From assembly GCA_025201375.1 (NCBI GenBank), contig JAIWZP010000016.1, positions 1 through 64,000 of the forward strand: DNA of 64,000 nucleotides. The letters are read 5' to 3'. Made by a program: the position numbers and the translations under genes. The notes beneath the pieces are model-generated. The model had not been told where the DNA came from and ran no database searches. It saw nothing but the letters and a program-made list of their open reading frames with translations. Each line of letters starts with the position of its first letter. Positions within the stretch are counted from its first letter, which is position 1. Below are positions 29,771 to 42,800 of this stretch, piece after piece. Source of the DNA: Gongronella butleri (taxonomy: Eukaryota; Mucoromycota; Mucoromycetes; Mucorales; Cunninghamellaceae).

Positions 29771-32700
29771 ATGAACTATTATAAGTACGTGGTCACGGCT
29801 CAAAAAGCCACAGCGACGCATTTTGCAGTACAAGGCAACTTCATGGGTCGTAATGAAAGCAACTTGATTCTTGGGTAAGAACAATGAAAGGCAAGCCATT
29901 GAACAAAGTGACAATGCTAGGTGTTAACTCAATTTTGTGCTGTCTCACAGCAAGAACAATCGCCTCGAGATCTACAGACTGACTGCGGATGGTCTGAAAC
30001 CAACCCTGGAGTGCAATGTGTATGGTACGATTGGCGGCATGAAGCTTTTCCGTCCAATTGTAAGCAAACGCCTGAGAATTCAATCATCAAGGGACGCTCT
30101 AATCAATCGTTTTCATAGGGTCGACAGCAAGACCACTTATTCATCATAACGACAAGATTCAATTACTGCATTCTCTCATTTTCGACAAGCAAGCAAGAGA
30201 TTGTCACCGATGAATGTGGCACATTGTATGACAGGGATAGGGCCAAACAAAGTTCATATGCTATGCTTCCGGCCGCTTCAATTCCATGCTCCATCGATCC
30301 AAGCAACAGATTCATAGCGGCATTGGTGCGCCCCTCATCAATCACCTTGATTGGCACTGGTCGTCAATTTTTCACGCAGTCTGATGTCGCCCAAGTAACC
30401 CCAGCGCGTCGCATGTCAATGAAAACAAGCTACAGCAATCGCAGGCGTCGACCAGTGGTGGAAACAGGGGAATACATCAATCTGCCGTAAGTGTAAATGC
30501 TGTGCGGTGCCATGGACTGACAATGCGGCAACACATGTTTAGGCTTCGAGACAAATTTGTAGTCGCGCTTGTGTTTGTTGCTTCCGAACCTAGTGCGACG
30601 ATGATGGTTCTGTATGATAATCCTCTGAAACAGCGGTTTTTGCAATTGTTCAAATACAATTCAACACACCAAAAATTGGAAGCCGGTCCAGTTGTGCTGG
30701 ATCGTATTGAGGATGATGCTAATATGCTTATCGCACTCCCTGAGCCTCTTGGTGGTGTTCTCCTGATTTCTCGCCAATACATCCGGTTCTTAAAGCCAGG
30801 CCATGCCCCCAAGGCTGTCGGCGTCACTTGTGCCCCAATTACGAGCTATACGCTCATCAGTCAAGATGGATCGCGCGTGCTGTTTGGAAGCAATGATGGC
30901 CAGATATGCATGCTTGTGATGCTCATAGAGCAAGGTGCTGTGGCGTCGATGGGCGTGATTGAATTGGGCCAGGTACAAACGCGACACGTTTCAATCTCCG
31001 CTGATTTTTTCTCTCCGCTAGGCATCCATTCCGTCTTGTATGGCTTTCCTTGGCAGTGATGTGTTTTACATTGGTTCTATCAAGGGCGACAATCAATTAG
31101 CATATCTGAATCTGCAAAATCCTGCTTGTGGAAGTCTACAGATTCTTGAAAGCTATCCCAACCTTGGCCCCATTTCCGATTTTTGCGTGGTAGATTTGGA
31201 CAAGCAGGTACTTTCAAACGCGAGTCTGTCTTTAGTGTACTCACTCATTCAATGATAGGGTCAAACTCAAATTATTACTTGTTCCGGCATTGGGAATGAT
31301 GGTTCTCTGCGCATTATTCGAAATGGGGTGGGTCTCAAACAAATTGCATCAATCGATGTTTATGGTGTCGACAATGTCTGGGCTTTGCGGCCAGCGTACG
31401 ACCATTTGTAGGTGCCAATGCATAGTCTTTTTGCAAATTTGTATTCTGATCAATTCATTTCAATTTTGTAGGTATTCCAACGTGTTGGTGATTTCTTTTG
31501 CTCTTGAAACTCGCTTGTTGTCCTTGGAAAATGAGCGAATTATGCCGTTGGCGGGACATTCTGCTATTGTCTTGGATAGCCGGACGCTTGCTGTTGCGAA
31601 TTTGATCGATGGAGCGATTATCCAAGTTACAGACAAGTCTGTGCGGCTCATGGAGCCACACGCTGCAGGTGCTTTGCTCGATGAATGGTCTCCACAAGGC
31701 TCAGCTACAATCACGGTTGCTGCTCTCAATGCCAAGCAATGCGTCATTTCCGTGGGTAAAGGTATGCTGTTTGCTTTTACTGTCAAGAATTACAAGCTGG
31801 ATCTGATTGGCAAGACAGTGCTGGAAAATGAGGTGGCGTGTATCGACTTGACTCCCATTGATGACGGCTTCCCTTATGAATCGTCCATTATTGCTGTGGG
31901 AGAATGGCAGCAACCAGGTGTTCGTTTGCTCCGATTTGATAGCCAACTATTGTCAATTAACTATGAGCCATTGGCCACGACTGTTATGCCTCGATCAATC
32001 TTATTGACCCGCATGGAAGACATTTGTTATCTCTTGGTGGCTCTTGGAGATGGACAAGTATACAATTTCAAGCTCGATCCTCGATTTGGCAGCTTATGGG
32101 ACTCCAAGAGATCGTTTTTGGGCAAATTGCCTGTGTCACTGAGCGCATTTGAATTGAATGGCGCCACCCACGTCTTTGCCGCGTCGGATAAACCAAGTAT
32201 CATTCACAGTCGCAATCAAAAACTCGCGTATTCCAATGTAAACGTCAAGGTAAGGCGCCTCAGTGCAAGATGATTATTATTTCTCGACATTTTTTTTTCT
32301 AAACACATTTTTTTTTTGCCATCCACCAGGATGTGCGCCGCGTCTCCTCATTCAGTAGCCCCTCGATGTCGGATGCTTTTGCTCTTGTGTGCCGGCACAG
32401 AATTGTTATCGGTCAAATGGAAGAGATTCAAAAACTTCACATCACCAAGATTCCAGTTGCCAACGTCCCCAAGAGAATTGCATATCAAGAAGCAACACAT
32501 ACATTTGGCATTGTGACCGAAAAGCTTGGATCTGGCTCTTATACAACACAAACCACTACCGGTGGATTTGAAATACTAGATGATCAGAAATTCAATGGTA
32601 AACAGTGGATTAATGCATCCATGGTTGTGTGCGTTTTATCTTTTTTTTTTTTTTATCCATGTAGTGTTGGATCGGTTATACTTCAAGAATTATGAGCGAC

Positions 32701-33838
32701 CTTTGGCCGCCGTATCAATCTTGTTTGAGCGTGAATCGGTGGAGTATTATGCAATTGCTACTGGCAAGGATAGGTTGCCGAAAGAGCACCTTGACTCTGG
32801 TAGAATTATGATTTTCCGCGTTCAATCTGAGTTGGAGCTTGGGCAACATCAACAAAAACTGACTTTGGTCGCTCAGCTGGTGCTACCTGGCAAAGTGCTT
32901 CACTTGCAATTATTCAAGGGACAGCTTTTGGCAATTGTTGGTGCAAATGTAAGCAACATTTACTTTTGGTTAACCCATTCTCACCCACCAACACTCGAAT
33001 TAATTAGATCCGCATGTTTGAATGGCATCCATCACCTCCTCGTTTGGAGCCTATATGCTCTCATTCTCTGACAACTATCACAACTTCTATATCCACATAC
33101 GGAAACACCATCGTCATCGGTGATGCATTGACCTCGCTTATGGTGCTGAATTACGATCCGGAACAGAGATGCTTGGAAGAGCTTGCAGCTGATGAAAAGG
33201 CTCGTGAAATTTCGTCAATTGCAGCCTTTAACGACTCGCTGATCGTTGGCGCCTCCCGTGATGGACGATTGTTTGTTACAGAGCGAATGAATATTTCTGC
33301 GCAATCTCAATTACCCACATCACAAGCGCCACTGGAAGACCCGTTGTTGGAGACTGTCAGCGAGTGGCATCTTGGTGAAATCGTTCAAAAAATCCATTTT
33401 GGCATGCTTGGTAGCAAGACACCAGAAAACAAACCTTCAAATCGCGGCAATCTCATTTACGCGACCGAGAATGGCGGCATTGGCTTGATTGCCGACATCC
33501 CTGAAGAACGATTCAAGCTTTTGTATCATATGCAGCACAATATGACACGCGTCATTGAAAGTATTGGTGGTCTTAATCATAGCGAGTAAGACAATTATCA
33601 AAAAAAAAAAGCATAGCTGACCCTAATTCCAACTAGATGGCGATCTGCATCAATGATGATGGACAGGGAAAATGGCAATAGCCATTTTATTGACGGTGAC
33701 TTGATTGAAGGCTTTTTGGATTTGACACCTCAGCAAATGCAGAATGTGGTGGATGGCATTGGCGGTGGAAAAAAAATGGATCAGAACATCGATGAGCTAT
33801 GCAAGGTCGTCGAGGAGTTATTGTACCTTCATTCATAA
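29771..33838 (+). CDS. DDB1: DNA damage-binding protein 1 (DDB1, CUL4 adaptor)
   Basis: A gene with about ten exons encoding roughly 1,100 aa, near the family's 1,140. The start MNYYKYVVTAQKATATHF is typical. Later blocks in order: KNNRLEIYRLTADGLKP, MLIALPEPLGGVLLI, FLGSDVFYIGSIKGDNQL, GSLRIIRNG (across a splice), VACIDLTPIDDG, PRSILLTRMEDICYLLVALGDGQ, SNVNVKDVRRV, EEIQKLHITKIPV, and at the C-terminus FIDGDLIEGFLDLTP with VVEELLYLHS. DDB1 builds three beta-propellers that dock WD40 receptors onto the CUL4 ubiquitin ligase, acting in UV-damage repair and replication control. Baker's yeast lacks a clear orthologue, so its presence fits an early-diverging or filamentous fungus. Confidence 0.96.
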
Positions 33839-35082
33839 TAAAAAAAGCAGGAAGGAGGTTAATCCGTCCTGACCGTGGTCGAAACAATCAGTTTTCAATT
33901 TTTACGCAAAAATGTACTACCAATTTAACATGCTACTTGTTACAAACGAAAGAATTGAAAGCAAGCTTTCTTTTGAGCCCACCCTCGCGGCATTGCGATC
34001 ATTTGATCGCGCGCAAGCATGATTTTTAAAAACCATGGATTTTCCAAGGAGTACAGTCGACCCGCCAAAATCGTTAAATTTAGGTCGTCGGATCGCCACG
34101 CCATTCAACAAGATGGTACTGTAAACCCGCTTCATTCACCGACGGAAATCAAATAATAACCAGGGCCCATTGGATGATTTTGGCGTAAAAGGCGTTTGCG
34201 GCTTTATTTTCGAGTCCACGTCATCTCAACGAAAAGTACTCCCGTGAAACACACACCTTCAGAAAGACGATAACTCACTGCATGCTTGGTCATCGGTGTT
34301 CAATGAAAAAAGTGATTCTTTGGCACTTTTGACACCGTTTCAAAATCACTATTATTTTTCGATGCATGATAAACCACGTCTCGCATCGAGTTACACGCGT
34401 CTGTTCCTATTCCAATCCACGCGTCTGGCGTCTCTCTTGCTAGTAGACGTGTCAGCGGCGTTCTACGAGCGCGTTTTTCAAGTGCAATTCGCGTTTGAAA
34501 TTTAATCTCATTTCACTCACTGCTCGCCAACTGGCAGGCAGACCGCGCTCTTTTTTGGCATTTCTTTTCTATTTACCATGCGATGTATCTGTGTGAAAAT
34601 TTGATGTCGTTCTGCGCACTTTTTTTTGATGAACAGTGAATGCCGAAGAGTAGCAACAACGCGGCAAGTTTATTACGGTTCTGCTTTGTGTATTGCGACA
34701 AAATGGCGTTTGAAATTGTCAAAAACACTCTTTTCAACTGCCCGTCATTCGGCGACAACACGCACTAGATTCGAACCGTCGACATTCATGAAGGAATCAT
34801 CCAATGGTGCATGTTCATGCGTTGCGTGTTCCTGGTGATGCTGTACGATCAGGAATTCGGACGCGATCAAAATCACATTGTGTTTGACACGTCGTAAATC
34901 ACGCGGTGCGCGTAAGCGCGTTTTTAAATGATCACTGACATTTGCGGTTGCGTGCGGTTGGAATGCGCGAAGCCCTTGTTTTTTTGGGAAGGGGCCGCCA
35001 GACCGCGTCATTGTCAATACATGGTAAGATAGCATATTTTATTTAAGATATACGTATTGAGGGCGAATGGATCTGGTTGGCA
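33839..35082. other. Spacer between DDB1 and P450 (convergent ends)
   Basis: 1.24 kb, AT-rich, no recognised gene. One footprint at 34117-34123. A stretch at 34757-34830 can pair its ends over 7 bp and contains GGTTCGAATC on the minus strand, but lacks a proper A box. The length is unusual between two convergent genes here and may hide decayed elements. Confidence 0.5.
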
Positions 35083-37131
35083 TTATGCCTTACGTTTTTG
35101 GACAGACAGCTTGAGTCCATTCTTCATAGGCAAGGTGAGCGAAATTTGATAGGCAACATCTTGTCCTGGTTGCAGTGTAAAATGGAATTTGCGCACCAAT
35201 TGCGTCATGGCTACCAATGCTTCAAGCGTGGCGAGCGCCTGTCCCAAGCAGACACGAGGACCACCGTGGAATGCGGGCCACTGACCTTGAGACTCGCGTT
35301 TCAATTCACCAGTGCTTGTGAACCAGCGCTCGGGTCGGAATTGCTTGGCATCCGGGCCCCAAACTTTCTCATTTCGACCTTGAGCGTAAGGGGACCAAAC
35401 AACATAATCGCCCTTTTTGATTACTATGGCCGGAAAATAATCAGTAAATCTGCTCAGCTGTCGTAAAGATATACATACCAGTGCCGTCGGGCCACACGTC
35501 ATCGCCTAGTGCGTATTTTTGATTCATTGGGACGGAAGGATAAAGTCGGAGCGTCTCAAAGAAACTAAAAATGAACGTGGAACCTCTAAATGTTAGCCCC
35601 ATTCGTTTTGGCTGATGGCAAGGTGTACTTACACAGCATGAGCATAAAGCATCTTGGTCTTGATCACCTCGTAGATGGCTGCGGGATCAGTAAAGTGCTC
35701 ATCTTGCATGTGCTCTTGAATTTCTTCATACAGCTTTTGTTCCACGCGAGGATGAAGTGATAACATATAAAAGCACCAGCTGAGAGCTTTTTAAAAAAAT
35801 CAGAGAGAAGGAAAGCGACAGCATTAAAATATTAGCCCGCGCTTTTTTTTTTAAGCACTTTAAAAACACACCTTGCGCAGTAGTGTCGCGACCCTACGTG
35901 TAAAAAATGAGATTAGATTAGCTAATGATTTTTTTTTGGATGGAAAGAGATTACAGCAATCACAAAGTTGAGAACAATGTCGCGGAGTTCGGCATTGCTC
36001 AACGGCTGGCCCTGAGCATTGGTGGCGTGCATGAATCGCGATAGGAGATCCTTGGGGACTTGACCATTGGCCATCTCTTTGCGTCGTTGTTCAATGATTT
36101 CTTCGGCATACTTGTCAACGACTTTCACGCCATTCTTCATATCAGGAAACACCCAAGGGGCAATAAAATTGAAAAGACCCTCCGTGGCTGGCCAAGACTG
36201 GTTGATGATACGGAAAAACGTGCCCTTTTGAGCTTCATCAAATGCAGCAGCAAAGGGGTTCTTTTCTTCGGATTCCAGAGACTTCAATTCAGTGCCAAAG
36301 CCCAATTTGACGAATGCATCGAGCGTATATTTGTACATGAGTGCGTGAAAGTCAATAACACGATTCTCTTCGGCTGCCTTCTCAAGAATATTGTCAGAGA
36401 TGTAGTTCATGAAGCCAATGAACACCCTATTTTTTGAGATATTAGATTTAGTGCGTCATATGTGTGTAGTTTTTCGTAGTAGACATACTCGGTAAATTGA
36501 TCACGGAAGTTCTTGACGTTGAAAATATGAGACGCTTGCGTAAAGAAACAAAAATCAGCAATCAAAACAGCAAATTGTGAATGTTTACCTGTTTTGCGTT
36601 GATATTTCCATTCCTCTCCATTAGCATTGAAAATGCCATGGCCAAACAATGAATCCATTGCCGAATTGAACTGCGGTCCCTTGATGTAGTTCTCAAAATT
36701 GTCTATTGGCCAATTGTGGTTAAATAGAACAGGATGTTTTCGTTGTAAAAATTCTCTTACTCTTTAAAATGTGCTCGACATTTGCAGGTTCACAGGTCGC
36801 AATCATATGGGGAATACAAATGGCATCGATAACACTGGATAAAACCAAGGATGAGCAAGTTTGCTTAAAGGTTTCCCTGCTCTTGCGAGATTTACAAGGT
36901 GTTACGATCCGTATCACGGAATCCGTTGGCAATGGCGTCGTGAAGCAATGGAAGCCAAAAAAGGTATTTCCAGGAACTGCCAATGAGCGGTTTGGCGTAA
37001 GGAATGACAAAATCATCTCGCTTGCTGGTGAAAACGCTTCGGTCGCGGTAAACGGCAGCCAACAGCCCGTATGCTGCTAGGCCGCCATATAAAATGGGTC
37101 CTCTTTTCAATTCATTCAAAGCGGAGGCCAT
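35083..37131 (-). CDS. Cytochrome P450, fatty-acid hydroxylase-like (CYP52/86 group)
   Basis: About eight exons, about 520 aa. The N-terminus MASALNELKRGPILYGGLAAYGLLAAVY is the ER membrane anchor. The K-helix ETLRLYP, the I-helix oxygen-binding motif GRDTTAQ (an exon at about 35873-35895), the FRPERW motif and the haem-binding loop FHGGPRVCLGQ (Cys ligand) are all present. AGRDTTA with ETLRLYPSVP is typical of P450s that oxidise the end of fatty acids or alkanes (CYP52, CYP86, CYP94) and of Mucoromycota relatives. The substrate is inferred from class only. The start at 37131 is chosen over an ATG three codons upstream because of the hydrophobic anchor. Confidence 0.9.
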
Positions 37132-37732
37132 ATCTTTCACACAAGGTCAGTCAAACAGAAAAACAGGATGAAAAGCTAATATTTGCCAATTGTCCTTTTT
37201 ATATGCTCTGCCCCACCCCACAAAGTTGGCGAGCATGTTCAAATGTGACACGCGCGCTAATGGCATGAGAACATTTTTTTTTTTTTTTGGGCAACAGCCA
37301 GTGCGGCCTTTGAATGTGCCCCCATTCATTAATTTTGAATCACATGGAGCTCGATTTGTGCGCAGGCTCTTCTTCCAATTCCTAGCACACACACACATAC
37401 ACATACACACACACACAAAAGTTTGTATCCGCTTCAAGAAAAATGAATGAATCAAGCACATAAAAACCGGTGCACTGTAAATCTATCGCGATGCCTACAG
37501 CAAAAGAAAAAAAAGAAAAATATTCATGTTTGCCCCCAGCTCAATGTGTGATCGTCCTGAAAATTGGGGCGCCCGACTATTCATTCACTTCGTAGATCAT
37601 GGCCACAAGGGGCACATGAAACACCTTTGGTGTTGTTTGCCACATGATCATTTATTTTTGAATTTCATACGGTGAGGGACATACATTTGAGAGAAAACAT
37701 AAAAACAACATAAAAAAGACATACATTTTTCT
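37132..37732. other. Spacer between P450 and grainyhead factor genes
   Basis: 600 bp. It contains a CA-rich microsatellite (37384-37419) and T/A tracts. It should hold the P450 promoter and the 3' end of the downstream-factor gene on its left. No gene seen. Confidence 0.55.
37384..37419. repeat. CA-rich microsatellite
   Basis: An imperfect (CA)n run with two TA interruptions, upstream of the P450 gene. Confidence 0.85.
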
Positions 37733-39880
37733 TTAAAATTCAAGAATCAAACGCACCAAACCAGAGGCACTGATTTCCCATTCGACACTCATGATAGTCT
37801 GGTTTGGAAAATATTCGATGACCGAGTCCTCCACAAGGATTAAGGACGACTTTTTGGCTGGAGACAGGTGGAGGTGATGAATCACGTTGGTGGCAGTGGA
37901 AGACGCAAGATTCCGGCGCCACAGAACCTCAGACACACTGTTGGCCTGAAGGTGGAGGATGCCGCTCAATTTACTGATTAATTGCTGCACAGTGGGTTGT
38001 TCCAATTCCACGCATGTCAGGTCTGAAACATTCTTCTTTGTGTTGATGAACAATGTCAGCCCTTGGAGAGAGAAAAAGGCTGGGATAAGTAAAAGGAATC
38101 GGTTTGCGAGCGATAAAAGATTCTTTACCTGATTTTCTAGCGTGTTTTTTGACAGGCATTTCATCTGCGAGTGATGAATTTTGTGAGCTACTTCTTTGGA
38201 CCATATGTGAGCGCGATCGTTTCATGCCAGTTTGCGCGAGAGGGGTCTCTGACGACCATGCAGGAAAGGGCGTGATCTGGGCGGCTACAATTCCAGATGG
38301 GGAAGGTGCCACGAGTGAATGGGGAGGGTGATACACGGTGGATGGTAGACCGGGTGAATAAAGTGACGAAAATGCCATAGAGTCTTCCAAGAAAGGCGAA
38401 TGAACGAACATGGCCGTCGATGATGAGGCGCAATAAGGATCCGTTGCCAATACTTGAACCGGAAGCGTGATTGCCGTTGATGAAGCTGCTGATGGCGGGG
38501 GATGAGCCGGATATTCTTCCTTGACATGATTGTCATCTTCTGGTATGAGTTCAAACGTTGTGTACGGAAGTGCCGGGCGATTGACGAGCTGCCACAGCGG
38601 GTTGTGTTGTGTGTTATTGCCCTCCGCTGAAAATAATCAGGGGTGAGTGAATGCTAAGCGGGAGATGAAATCAATCTCACCTTTCAGCTTCTCGATTTGC
38701 TTTGAAATTTGCTTCGCATCATCCTTGTTTTTGCGCTCTGCCCCCTAAAAAAAAAAAGGGTTGAATTGACGGCGAAAAAAAAACACTTTGTATTACCTTG
38801 TCGCGAAAGAGTTTCACCTTGCAATACGATTTCTCAATCAATGGCGGCGCAACAGGGTTGGGAAAAGTTGATTCAACGTAGGCGCGCAAAGGGATGCCCT
38901 TGACACCTTTGATTCGAGAAAAATCTGTAGAAAGGCAGTTGAAACGGACGTAGATGGTTGCGCCAACTTGCGACTGCCATTGAATGGATATTTCGTCGAA
39001 TGATGGATAATGTACTTGCACCAAACCAGACGACTGTTGAGTGTCCAAATCCAACGCTCGCGCCTCGTTGGGATGATCTTGTTGACTGAGCCAAAATCGC
39101 CAGTAATTATGGGCCGCTTGTCGATGCGACGCATCATGAAATGTAATGGAAATGGTGCTGGTGATCAAAGTGTCTGGTTGCGGTTGTCGATCTTGAAACT
39201 GGATGCCATAGGCCTGGCCACGGTTCAAATAGGTCAAAGTGGTTGAATCACTAGTGCGTTGATTGACTGCCGTTGATGCTTGCAGAATAATATGACAGCG
39301 ATGCTGACTGAAAGAAAGAAAAAAACGCGTTTGAAATGTGTTTGGCGACAAATATATTCATCTCGCTTACCAAGATTTCTCAACGTTATCTTTGCTTGCC
39401 GATGAAAGCGAATTTGAAGAAGGAGAAGTGCTGATAGACGAAGCAGACACCATGCTCGGAGATGTGGATGATTGACGATGGTGATATTGATGCGCATGAT
39501 TAGGAACATGATTGCTGTACTGCTGCAGAATGCCGTTTGCGCTGTGGTGACGCGGGTGGCTGCTGCTATTTGCCTTTTTCCTGGGCGGGATAGGCGTGGG
39601 AAAGGTATACATGGTATTCAAGGTATTTGTGTAAAAAAAATCACCAGAAACTGGCGCTAAACCCGATGACGGTGGCATCCAGTCACTGGAAGGCAGAATT
39701 GGTGCTGCACTTTCCATGCTTTGCTGGGGTGGGTGAATCATGGCTTGCTCGGATTTGCATTCCGGCGCAATTGTGCTCCCATATTGGCTAAAACGGAGTT
39801 TAGAGAGGCGTTGAATTCATGCACAATCTGTCCACTTGCCTGTCATAAAAAGCATCCGCGCAATGTTCACTAGCGATCAT
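37733..39880 (-). CDS. Grainyhead/CP2-family transcription factor
   Basis: Start MIASEHCADAFYDR at 39880, six or so exons, about 600 aa. The N-terminus is Ser/Pro/His-rich. The CP2 DNA-binding domain follows: LTYLNRGQAYGIQF, HNYWRFWLSQQ, YVRFNCLSTDFSRIKGVKGIPL and KSYCKVKLFRDKG with AERKNKDDA over the next splice. The RFNCLSTDFS...KGVKG motif is diagnostic of the grainyhead/CP2 family. A long Pro/Ser linker with basic SRS-like patches leads to a C-terminal module (LTLFINTKKNVSDLTCVEL...LQQLISKLSGIL-like) resembling the ubiquitin-like dimerisation domain of animal Grainyhead. Fungal members regulate cell-wall and conidiation genes; the target here is unknown. Confidence 0.85.
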
Positions 39881-42800
39881 TTAAAATGGAAGCAAGAGTT
39901 CGATCTAGCAAGCAAAGGTTGAAAAAGCAAAAGAAAAGTAAAAAATTGATAAAAGAAAACAGTGAAAGTGAAAATTGGATGAGAAAATCTCAGATATAAA
40001 GGTTTTTTGGGGGGTGGGAGGAAACTGCTGAATGTCGTGATGTGGGCAATCAATTTGATGGTAAAAAAAGGGGGGGCCGGGCTTTCAGCTATCTTTACAT
40101 CGCTTCTTGTTGTCTTCACGCACGGCAATATCTTCAATTTAAAAGCACCTCGCTATTTTCGTTGCTCATGGATTGCTTGTGCCGTTGACAATAAATGAGC
40201 GTGCGACGACAATGATTCTGCGTAAATGTCTTTTGAAGCGTTGAAATAAACATACAAACGGCTACTTGCTTTTGGATTGATAATTTCAGGGGGTGGTGCT
40301 GCAAGAAGAGGGTGAAAACACACACCCACAATGAAGTGAACTAAAATGAGAGAGGAGATTAGGAGAGTCATACGTTTAATGCGTGGGATTTGGGGTGAGA
40401 CAATCCAAAAAAAGGGTGCGCCTTCCCATACCAATTCCTTGGAATTTTTCGAGCAAGGAGACACGTAACGGTGAAAATGTCTATGCTTCTTCTATTTTGA
40501 GTAGGTGACGCCAGGCCTCCTTTACCCTTTAAAGAACAAAAAGGGGGTTGAAGTGAGATTCTTACAAACTTTATTTTTCTCCACGCCTCTTCTCTATTCA
40601 TCCAAGTGTCAATTGCCAGTGTTACTAGCTTTGAATTGACAAGGAGTATTGATCTACGTCGAGAAGCATGCCTTCCTTTTTTTTTTAAAAAAAAAGGAGA
40701 GACAAAAGACGCATCCGCAAGGAGAACAACGACACTGGCGCGACCTGTTGCACAAAATCGCCAGAAATAAGGGGTGAGGGGTGTGGGTTGCCATTGAACG
40801 GGACATGACCTTCAGAGCATCGCTCACTTCCATAAGGGCATTAAACAAACGTATTTTTTTCATTTGAATCATACTGTGGCACTTTGTTTTATTAAAATCA
40901 AACTGGTAGGGTCAGCTTTTATGCTGAACAAAAGAAAAGAACAAGCTCGATATCGATTAAAGGACTCGAAAATCAGGGGTAAAAAAAAAAAGCACAAACA
41001 AGAATGGGGCAAAAATGCGGAGATGACGGAAAGGGGTGGGTTGCTGAGGGTGAGCTCATGCGCCCCTGACAAAACATTGGAGCCAAACCATCGTGATGTC
41101 CAAGTAAATAGAATAAATAAAGTAGACTCAACGTCCTTCATCATCACCGTTGTAATGAATAGCAGAGAGCGATCAATCGATGATACATTCTTCCACCAAT
41201 GTTCATGTAGTACACGCTTATTTCTCAAAAAAAGCCGATGGCAGCAATTGATCCTTTTGTTTACTTGTCTGGAATTGGAAAAGACTCTCCTGTGGCCGGT
41301 AGCTTTAGGGCACCTCCAAGAAAAAAAAAAAAGAGAGAGAGAGAGAAAGACGGGCAAAAGGCAACATACTGCTCTTGCACGATTATACCGGTCCATCAGC
41401 ACCGCAGATTTCATTTTACATTGCTTGACGCGGTGTCCTACGGCGCGGTCAAGAGCTACGTTTGTGGCAAGGATCGGGTCCAAGCTATAGGGTAAACTTC
41501 AGGCACAATGTATTGTACAAATGCGGTAATCCACGCTTGTAAAACAAAAAGCCACTTTACGAGAATAGCATTTATGCCAGTGAAATTTTGAGTTGCTTTT
41601 GTGCGTCAGTATCCTGGTTTCTGAATCCGATCAGCTGGGCGTGCAGCATTGGCGAGCAATCCCGCCGAATATCGTCATTTTCAGTAACAATCACCTGTTC
41701 TCGATCTTTCTGCTATTCGATCAACTAGAACCTTTGTCAACAAACTTCCGGGCCGGATTGCAGTTCAACTTTTGCTGCCAGTGCCAAGAGGTTCCAACGC
41801 AGTAAAACCAAGTTAATGCGAGAAAAGCAAAATGACTCTAGCCCCTTGCATTTTGCGTGTCCTTTGCAAAACGTAAGCCAATTTGAAAGTTGAAACGATG
41901 TATGAATGCAAAACAGCCCAGAAAAAAATCGGGCTGGTCCGTCCTGAGCACTGGGATGTAGTTTATGCCGCGCATTGTCATTTACGGGCAAGTAGGCTGT
42001 AAAAAAAATTCTTCGGGTGTTGTATTTGCCTGCTTTACAGAGCTTGATTTACAGTAATACTGTACCTTCACTGTAAAGTACAGTAGTTCTGTAATAAAAG
42101 TCTTACAGACGCAGGTCTGTCAATGAAAGAGAGCGAAAGTGCGTCTTGAACGCGTCAATGCGCGTGCAAGCAGTGATTAAAGAATTAAAATGCTGACTTG
42201 TCAGGGCTATTGGTCTTTCTCATGCCGCTCCTCTTGCGGGCATTGCCCAATTGGGTCATGGACCCGCCTTGCTCATCACAAAAACCCCGCTGTCGGTTGG
42301 TCATCTCATTTTACCGCTTTTTCATGCGTTTTGGAAGAATGCACATCTTCCTCCATCTCGGTCTCTGTATGCATCATCACATTGTCTCAGATGCTTACGT
42401 ATAAACACACCCTCACATGAGCCTGATTTGATCATTAAATGATCAATGTCTTTAAGAAACAAAAGAAAATAAAAATAAAAATAGCTTATCCGTACCTAAC
42501 ATTGCGTGTTGGCAATCACGACTCGGACCATTATGTTTCTGGCACTTGCGCACCAAGTGAAAAAAACACGGTACTTGCAAGTATTGGCATGTTTGAATCA
42601 TCTGGATTGAGCATAACGTTTTGTTTGAGATCTGCGCGGCCATGTCTTGAACTCACGCCCCTGTTTCCGTATTTAGACGCCGCGACAGCTTCATTTTACG
42701 CGTCTGCGCATCTAGCCTATCCGTCTAGGCATTTTTCATTTTTGTATAAATATCGAGATTATTTTATTTTAATAAAAGAATTACTTCATTCTCGTTACTC

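Noticed and set aside
34757..34830. Possible tRNA on the minus strand
   Set aside because: The ends pair over 7 bp and GGTTCGAATC is present, but the T stem has mismatches, no A box and no anticodon stem can be drawn.
40153..40371. Small secreted protein with a hydrophobic N-terminus (MTLLISSLILVHFIVGV)
   Set aside because: A plausible signal peptide, but 72 codons, no homology cue and no promoter or splice support; kept only as a possibility.
40869..41483. 205-codon open frame on the minus strand
   Set aside because: No family, no conserved motifs, Phe/Ser runs come from A/T tracts, and an equally long frame exists on the other strand.
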